Shown: positions 56,858-64,000 of the stretch, in pieces
How the letters are laid out: every line of letters starts with the position of its first letter
How positions within the stretch are numbered: position 1 is the first letter of the stretch
NCBI RefSeq assembly: GCF_028502605.1
Contig: NC_079232.1
Span: forward strand, 248,001 to 312,000
DNA from: Trichoderma breve
Taxonomy: Eukaryota; Ascomycota; Sordariomycetes; Hypocreales; Hypocreaceae
DNA: 64,000 bases
Direction: 5' to 3'
Translations under genes and position numbers: made by a program
The notes under the pieces: generated by a model
What the model was told of the DNA's origin: nothing
The model's input: the letters and a program-made list of their open reading frames with translations, nothing else
Database searches by the model: none

Positions 56858-59800
56858 GGTGGGCGAACGGTTTTATGTGGCTCGGGCCACAAGCGAGAGA
56901 GAAGGGCCTTATCGGATTACCAAAGGGGTGAGCGAGGGAAGAAGCCGGTCAGCCCGGAGCAAGAGGGTCTTTTTTCTTGTTCTTTGCTCCTCAATGATGA
57001 ATGGCAGTGATGGATGCAGTAACTGTGAAAAAGTGTATCCTTGGCCGGATCGAAAAGAGGCTGAAGATTGCACCAGATAAACGAAAGTAGCAGCACAGAC
57101 AGGCCTGGCACTGGGCAAGCTATCCTGGGGGTGTAACGGGGCCGCTGCTGAAGGGGACAGAGTAGGTTTTCCCCTAAAAAATTATATGTACTAAACGAAT
57201 GTGAGCAGCGAAGCTATTTTCGCCGCAGATGACAGCGGGAGAGGAGGGGAATAGCGAAGGTTGAGAGGAGAGAAGAAAGCAAGAAAGGTAGTGAAAAAGG
57301 AAGAGGCCGAGGCGGAAGGAGATGAATGTTGGATGAGATGGAGGGTGGTGTGGTGTGGCACAAGTAAGGAAGTACCCGGTACCGCGCGAGGTACGGATTC
57401 TGGGTAGATGTGAAAGATGGAGCTAGCGCTGGTACGAGGTTGGTCGGGCTAGCAAGTACATACGAGGGGGTCTGTCCTCGTGGAGGTACCGTGGGTTGAC
57501 TGACACCAGACACGAAGTGCGGCTGGGACAGACAGCGAGAAAAAGGTGCATGTGGGGGGGACGGTAGGCAGTACTTGGAAGGTCTTGTAGTCTTGTATCA
57601 GCTACATAAACATCCATCAGATGCGATGCTAGCTGGACCTTGAGAATACTCGCAGTATGGATATCTTAGTAGCTTTCCACATCTACATCCACAATCCACG
57701 GCTTTCTGGCTCACATCATGCTTGCAAATGTACAAGCGCCAATGCCAAACGACCCAGACTCAAGTCAACTGGAGTGACGACAGCTGAAAGCCGAACCTTG
57801 AAAGCAGCAGCTCAGCGGGAACAGCGGGTGGCAGTGGGCTGCCAGTGGGCTGCCAGTGGCCAACGCTAAGCTCCAGCAGCTCCCTAGCCCGCCATCGACA
57901 GCTGCCTGTAACGCCTGTGCGTGTAGGCGGTGCTGCTAGCCTGCGGAGCCGCCAAACGGGCTGGCAGCTGATGCAGGTACACAGTACTTGGGTCAGTGGG
58001 CGTGCACAAGCGGCAGCTGGGCCGTACGGGGTTCCAGTTTTCGCATCGTATCTTGTACAGGATACGCGCGCTGCAGACAGGGTTCACACCATTTTTTCTC
58101 GTGTTCTGGCGGGCGGATAAGGCGAGCAGGGAATCGTCGTCATAGGCTAGCGACAAACGGGCTGGTTTGCAGGCTGGTCGGAAACGACCAATGCAGTATA
58201 ACGCACAACGCAAGCAACGTTGACACAGGCCAGGCCAGTGTGCATGCACCCTCTTTTTTTTTTTTCGATTTTTTTCTTTGTCCGTTCTGTCTGTCCTGTT
58301 TCTCTGATGTCCCCAAAGAAAATACGAGGCCCGGAGTGGCGTGACGTGGGCCGGGAATTACTACTGGGACATGTACTTGTACGAAGCGGTCCTAGCAGAG
58401 AGGAGAACTGCTGCTATATTTGGACCTTTGTCTGGCACACGCAGTTGCTTATTAGTCGCTGTACCTGTACTTGTACCATTGATATCCATTGACACCGGGC
58501 AGAGCAATTTGACGTCGGATGAAATGAAGCTTGTCGTTGAATGTTGTTTTTGACTTGCAGCCTCAGTGCGGAGCTGCAAATGCCAAGTGCGTAGGCGCAT
58601 GTGCGAGCATTACCTTGTTTGTATGCTTGAGCGCAATTCCCACAAAAACACACTCCTGTCTCGACTTTGTCCAAGCCACCTTTTTTTTTGGGTTCTGATT
58701 TCTGATTCAGACACAGACAGACAAAGAGACATTCGAGCTGACGAGTACTCCATACAGTACAGTAACGCCAAAAGGGGGTGCAATAGATAAGCAATCACTT
58801 CAATCCTGCCCGGCGTGATTGGCCCAAGGCTACGAGACTATCCTATGCCTACTCAAGGTACCCGTTCCCACCATCCACTTAAAATCTCCCGGCAGCGTTT
58901 TGCTCAGCACAGCAGCTCTGATCGGCCTGTGGTGAGACCTGAGACGTCGGGATGGTGTTAGTCCGATGTCAAGTGATGGTTGAACCGCCGTGATTTTCGA
59001 CCACCTTGCCTTGCATGTCTTTGATTCTTGTTTTCAAAGATTCCGAGGGAAAAAGAGGGGCAAGCTTCGTCTCCACCATCGGGATAAGGAAACCGGATTA
59101 GATCGTGATTGGATTAGCGCTGAGAAAAAGCAGATTTGAGGTGTGGTTGGGAAAAAGTGGTTGGAGGGAAAAAACAAAGAAAAAAGAGAAAGAGGTGAGA
59201 GAATAAAGAATAGATCAGTATTACCAAGTAGTACTCAGCAGCAGTAGCATTACTTTACTCCTCTTCCTTGACTCTCTGACACCGGCCTGATGGCCTGAGT
59301 GAGAGCCTCACCCGCGATCATGTGCCCAACAAGTACATGCAGCAAGCAGGCAGAGAGGCAACTTCGTACTTTATGGAGCAGAGGTGGGTTTTCCTTTCAA
59401 TGGTTGGCATCGCCGCAATCGTTGATACGGCCGAGATGCCACCAAAAGCTTCGTAGCCGTAGCGCTCCATGCGTGTGTTGGTGCTGCTCTCGGCACTACA
59501 GCGGCGCATACTGTAAGTAGACAGGCAGAAACTGACAGACTTGACGCACGAATCGGTTCCATGTGCACATGCTAGTGATGCTTGTACTACTTTCGTAGCG
59601 GCCGTCAGACATCCATTGATAACGGCAAAGCGGCTGGTGTCAAAGCGATGCCTGTCTGGGGGCTCAACGCCATTCGATTGTCAACGTCGGCACCATCGGC
59701 TTCGCTGTGAGGCTGGGAGGCGGTTTGCTTAGGTTGTTTGTTGACTCGAGGCTGCACTGCACTGTTCGCTTTGTTTTTGTTTACCTCCCTATTCTTTCTT

Positions 59801-60762
59801 CGCTCTCACCCGGCCCCCTTTTCTGACCTGATACTATGACAGATGGATGACCAACCTCGTATGTGCCACAGTACTGTATCTGCTTTTCGTACGGGTACCT
59901 ACTCGGAGCAATCAAACATCAAACGGATACCCGCCTTGCCGCCCTGCTGTGAATGTGAATGTGAACGTATGTAACTGTAACACTGCATCTTGACTCCCGT
60001 CTATGTCAATGGTAGATCGCCCGTCCGTCACCCGTCTTCAGCCCCCCTAGAAACTCTCTCTGGCTGACACGAGTGCATCATCCCCCGTCACAGACGCTCC
60101 ACCGTCCCAGTTTTGACTTTTTCTTCCTCTTCTCCCTTATCCCTCGCAATCCCCGGCGATCCACGGATACAGCTGCTGCATCGAGCACTAGAATCGTGTT
60201 TGTGGCGGCGCCCACTTGTTTCCAGCGTGAAGACGGATTTTCGGAGCAATCGAGCTGCGGCTCATCGTTGTTCCCCCCCTAGCACAGCTGCTTCAGGCGG
60301 TTCCAGCACTTCGCGGAACCGCTGAGGCGTTACCGGCCTGTGCGCTAGACCACTAAAGCCCGCCCACCGCGTCCACTAGCGGAGGGCAGTACTTGCTACA
60401 GCCAGCAAAATTCAACGCTGTCGCCGGGTACCGTACGAGTACATGCGCTTGCACGGGCTCGGCCACGCCTCAGCTTGTACTCTTCACACCTTCGCACAGC
60501 CGAGTCCAGGCACCCGGCACATGTACATGTACATGCGCTTCGTACCTCGTAACCCGTACCTTGGACAAAGCTCCAGGTCCTCGTATCGCTGACTCTCCTC
60601 TCACGAGAAGTTGAGCTTCCCCCTCCATCCATTCGACAAAAGCATCCAAAATCTCTCGACGGCCCTCAGCGACCCTCGACGACGCTCGCTCGTTGATTTC
60701 CGCAGCTTTGCGGCAACAGACGCTCGTTTTTTCTTTCTTCTCTCGCTTTTCCCGCAGCCGCC
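56858..60762. other. 3.9 kb gene-free spacer with GTAC-rich motifs
   Basis: This is the divergent interval between the GT2 gene (minus) and the GH12 gene (plus). No protein family could be recognised in any frame. It is rich in palindromic GTAC elements (for example near 58373, 58463, 58755, 59869, 60427 and 60520) and in T or C tracts. Long upstream regions are common for developmentally controlled fungal genes. Confidence 0.45.
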
Positions 60763-62271
60763 ATGACAATCCGCATCCTCGTCAACGCGGCGCTGCTGGC
60801 CATCCCAATCGCCGTCACTTTGGGCATCTTGTTCGGCCTCCAATCCCACCGAGCAGCAACTGGCCAGCCGCCTCTGTTTGCGCCTGAGCCTCCCCCGATT
60901 CCATCTCCCAAGCCGCCGGCACCACCAAAGAATGGTGTCACCAAAACGAGATACTGCCAGAAATCGTTTGGAATTACGCCTGACACAGAAGGCCAGCAAT
61001 ATACCTGTAGGTGCCGCCTGGAATGTCCCTGGAAATCTGCTGTGGCGCAATCAAATCAATTCAAGATCGCCAAGATGGATGTGGCCAAGGCGGTACACAT
61101 TAGTTCCCAACTATTTCTTGTTCTTATGACGAGGCCTCTTATGTTTCGACGCTGCGGCTCTCACCTTGGAAATGATCTTGGATGTCTGCGAACCATTTAT
61201 GAAGCCAAACCAGAGCGCCGTGTCTTTTTCTTGAATCTCCATCCTAAACTTCACTCGAAAAGCTCGTTGCTGCATCTTGGGTCATTTTTTGATCTACCAC
61301 TGCTACTTTACGTCTCCTCTCCTCCATCCATACTCATCATCCATTCCCTGCTGCAAATGGTGATCCAACAAGCTCAACTGACACTTGCTCTTAATAGTGA
61401 ACCCCAATCAATGGAACTGGAACCCGGGTGACCCGGGAGCGCTTTGTGTTAATGTATGTACCTGGAACCCAGGCTTCCTTATCCTGGCGTAACGCCTGCT
61501 GATAGACTTCAAGGTCACCACGTTTAACAACGGCACATATGCCACAAAGACCACGGCTCCCCAGTTTATGATTTCTTGGCAGTACCCCCCTGGACCGGAG
61601 GATGACCCAGTTCACGCTTTCCCCAACATCCAGGTCGACAACGATGTATTCCCTGCGGCTATTAGCAGTATCTCCAAGGTCGACGTAGACCTCCAATGGT
61701 CTTACGGTATTGGTAACGAGACTACTGTTGCCGCGAGTCTCGCCGACCTCACAGCTGATAACCTCAACACCAACGTTGCCATCGACATGTTCATCGACAG
61801 CGACAAGACGGCTGCCCAAAACCCTTCCAAGGCCAAGTACGAACTTATGGTTTGGTTTGCTGCCATCGGCCCTGCTACTCAGCCCATCGGCTTCGCCACA
61901 GGTCCTGTTTCCACTCAGACGCTTGATGGCAATGACTTGTAAGTGTATTCTGCGTACTTCAGGAACCCCTCGCGGATGCATTGCTGACGGCCACCCTTTA
62001 TAGCAACCTTTACGCTGGTACCAACCAACAGAAGCAAAACGTCCTGACATGGTACACGAACACGCCAGTGGAAAAGTTCAACGGAGACATTTCTCCTCTC
62101 ATCAACAGCCTGTTTAAGCTCACCTCTACCACTACCGAGCTTCCAAAGTCTGGCGACTACCTAGGATACCTGGCTCTAGGCTCTGAGGCCTTTTCCGTGG
62201 ACAAAACAGTCACCCTCTACGTGCCAAAACTATCGATAGATATAGAAACAGCTGCCTCAAGTAGCACCTAA
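60763..62271 (+). CDS. Membrane-anchored GH12 endoglucanase/xyloglucanase-like protein
   Basis: A 334-residue GH12 protein from four exons (60763-61006, 61398-61457, 61506-61938, 62004-62271). An N-terminal hydrophobic segment (about 5-27) followed by a Pro-rich linker (about 40-57) suggests a type II membrane or anchored form; most GH12 enzymes have a cleaved signal peptide and no linker. The domain shows GH12 landmarks: NPNQW early on, FPNIQ, and YELMVWFAAIGP with the nucleophile-type Glu214. Later, FNGDISPLINSL and the GSEAF motif carry the acid/base-type Glu307. It should cleave beta-1,4-glucan or xyloglucan. The first intron is 391 nt, far longer than others here. The 60 nt second exon was placed by its match to the GH12 N-terminal pattern, and its exact 3' edge is the least certain point. 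Confidence 0.85.
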
Positions 62272-64000
62272 TAATATAGCGACCTGAATTTTTTTTTCTC
62301 TTTCACTGTATCTCGCCGAGGACCCTGCTCGATCATTACCTCATTTGACCTGCCGGCACGATCTAATTGGGATATATATTGGTGAAAATTTAACCGTCTA
62401 CGATCAGATCCGGCTGAAATGACGCCGCCAAGGCCCCTCTCTCGATGCAACCTCCTGTGGCAGCGGCGATGGAAAATCTCCTAGATGACGGCACGGCAAA
62501 ATAAAGCATCAATATATCGATCGAACAAGGCATGGCATTTCTCCGATTCGATCTCGACAGGCAAACGATGAGATTAGCGGCCCAGCGGTCCCAGATTCTC
62601 GGGCGAATTTGCATTGCATGGCGATTGAGCCGATTGCGTCTATGGTATGGAGTTAGGGTGGGCTAGGCTATAATATGAACATGTTTGGTTTTTTTTTAAA
62701 CTTGTGCGTCAAGATGGCTCAGAAAGCTTCCAATTATGGAGCTCGAGTGACATTTTTCTTTCGATTTTTTCTTCCCTTTTTTCTTTTTTCTACACTACGC
62801 TCATGCCTAGTTTCACCTTTTCCCGGCAGCTCGGTGGTCAGTGGGGAGTGGGATCTTCAGGAGCGAAGCTCTCAGCTCTCATGGCAAAACTCTTCGGGTA
62901 AAAGCTGCGGATGACTTAATTAACCTGTCGCCACCGCGCCCCTGGGAACCTTGCAATTGACCAATAAGAAATGAATATCGGGCAATTGTATTTTTAGAAA
63001 AGGAATGTTTTAGTGCAAGCTGTCGCGATGCCGGTCGCCGGGCTAGTATCGTCGGGCCCTGGCTAGAGGGGAGTTGGCAGCGGGTTTTTGTTTTTGTTCC
63101 TGGATGACGCATGTCTAATTTTAATAAGTGATGCGATGAAGCGATTGATACTGATAGTCATATGTACTTTCAAGATAAGACAAGAAGCGCAATATTAATG
63201 TCAATTTTTGGGAACAATAAACTATTTTATTACTATTTTGCAGCTGGAATTGTTCAGCTTACTCTTCCCGTGATTCCAGAAGCTGTCAACTATAATAGAC
63301 GCGGACTAAAAAAAAAAACTCTTCTTATCCACCAAGGGTCTTTTTTTCTCTCTTTCGGCCACCCCGGAGTCCATGGAGCCCGAGTTTCGAAACCACAAAC
63401 AGCGGAGACTTTTCTAGGAAGTACTGTACTTCTTTTGCTTCACAGAATAATTGGCCGCATATCGAGACCCTTTTCCATCCAATAAGTTTGTGTCGTTCCT
63501 GACTTGTGACAGAAAAGTGGTGCTGTTGACCCACGGATGGAAAGGTGGGCTGGATTAGTAGATATGTACTTGGCTTGCTTGGCTTGCTTGTATTGATGAC
63601 TTGTCAGTGTTTGATGATTAAGCTGGGCGGGTGTATGTTGTTTGCCAAGCACGATTAGCAACGACGGTTTTGATATATTGGCTGGTTGAACAGCTTGGTG
63701 AATGAAGAGCTGCTTTACCTAAGACTGAACGCACATGTTGTTGGTGTCTTTGGTGGTAACTCTAGAGGGTAGATGTCTCTTTGTGTATAAGTTTTGGGCT
63801 TAACAGATGCATATCCCATTAAACCCCGATGTTGAGTAGTGTAAGCATCATAGCTTGCATGTTATTCGATCTTCCCCCTTCAACACCGATTTCTTCCAGA
63901 AATCCCTAATAGTTTCCCAATACATGTCCTCATTCCCCCGAGGCAGCGAACAGTGGTTGCTGTTCAAGAAACAAACATTATCAACTTCGTACCCTTTCTC
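62272..64000. other. 3' flank of the GH12 gene and intergenic DNA to the window edge
   Basis: About 1.7 kb without a supported gene. It includes a T-rich tract near 62288 and short frames lacking motifs. A near-palindrome with GAAGTACTGTACTTC lies at 63418-63432. Confidence 0.45.

Noticed and set aside
60763..61431. 222-residue single-exon gene
   Set aside because: The frame runs into the GH12 first intron by chance. The spliced model joins to the conserved GH12 core.
1..64000. tRNA genes, CRISPR arrays, transposons with terminal repeats
   Set aside because: I looked for T-loop-like motifs, spaced repeats and transposase-like motifs by eye and found none; a dedicated scan could still find a tRNA.

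Overview
The window is genomic DNA from a filamentous ascomycete (Pezizomycotina). The genes carry short spliceosomal introns (mostly 48-100 nt, GT..AG, often with a CTAAC-type branch site). Three encode fungal Zn2Cys6 regulators, and there is a NACHT-ankyrin NLR-like gene, a fungal GH12, a GH127/DUF1680 enzyme and a cellulose-synthase-like GT2. A hypocrealean fungus is plausible, but I could not test this. Every multi-exon model below was built by hand from splice consensus, and each joined length is a multiple of three. No tRNA, rRNA, CRISPR, insertion sequence or intact transposon was seen.

Layout. 0.2-2.1 kb: a sugar transporter (minus). 3.4-3.7 kb: a decayed ABC-transporter C-terminus. 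5.0-5.9 kb: an SDR oxidoreductase. 6.9-7.9 kb: a secreted, probably GPI-anchored protein. 9.5-10.5 kb: an enoyl-CoA-hydratase-like gene broken by two stops. 10.7-17.2 kb: a 2189-residue NACHT-ankyrin protein in one exon. 17.6-18.5 kb: a SAM methyltransferase. 19.6-20.1 kb: a SnoaL-like small protein. 21.5-23.3 kb: an acyl-CoA dehydrogenase pseudogene. 23.6-26.1 kb: a Zn2Cys6 regulator. 29.3-30.3 kb: a farnesyl-diphosphate-synthase-type prenyltransferase. 31.2-31.4 kb: an SDR remnant. 32.0-32.9 kb: a DJ-1/Hsp31-like protein, divergent from a second Zn2Cys6 regulator (33.5-35.3 kb). 35.6-37.4 kb: a P450, divergent from a cytochrome b5/b5-reductase fusion (38.1-39.5 kb). 39.7-42.1 kb: a third Zn2Cys6 regulator. 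43.7-44.5 kb: an unknown protein. 45.2-47.1 kb: a 3-hydroxyacyl-CoA-dehydrogenase/beta-propeller fusion. 48.5-50.7 kb: a GH127-like secreted enzyme. 54.3-56.9 kb: a processive GT2. 60.8-62.3 kb: a membrane-anchored GH12.

How they may work together. From about 17.6 to 42 kb the content looks like a secondary-metabolism neighbourhood: isoprenyl diphosphate synthase, methyltransferase, SnoaL-like protein, P450 with a dedicated electron-transfer partner, DJ-1 protein and three regulators. I found no terpene cyclase, polyketide synthase or UbiA-type prenyltransferase. Several genes in and near the block are dead (acyl-CoA dehydrogenase, enoyl-CoA hydratase, SDR and ABC remnants). The simplest reading is a partly decayed or rearranged terpenoid/meroterpenoid cluster, or a tailoring module whose core gene lies elsewhere; this is inference. 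The last 20 kb looks like ordinary carbohydrate and cell-wall metabolism, with unusually long gene-free spacers.
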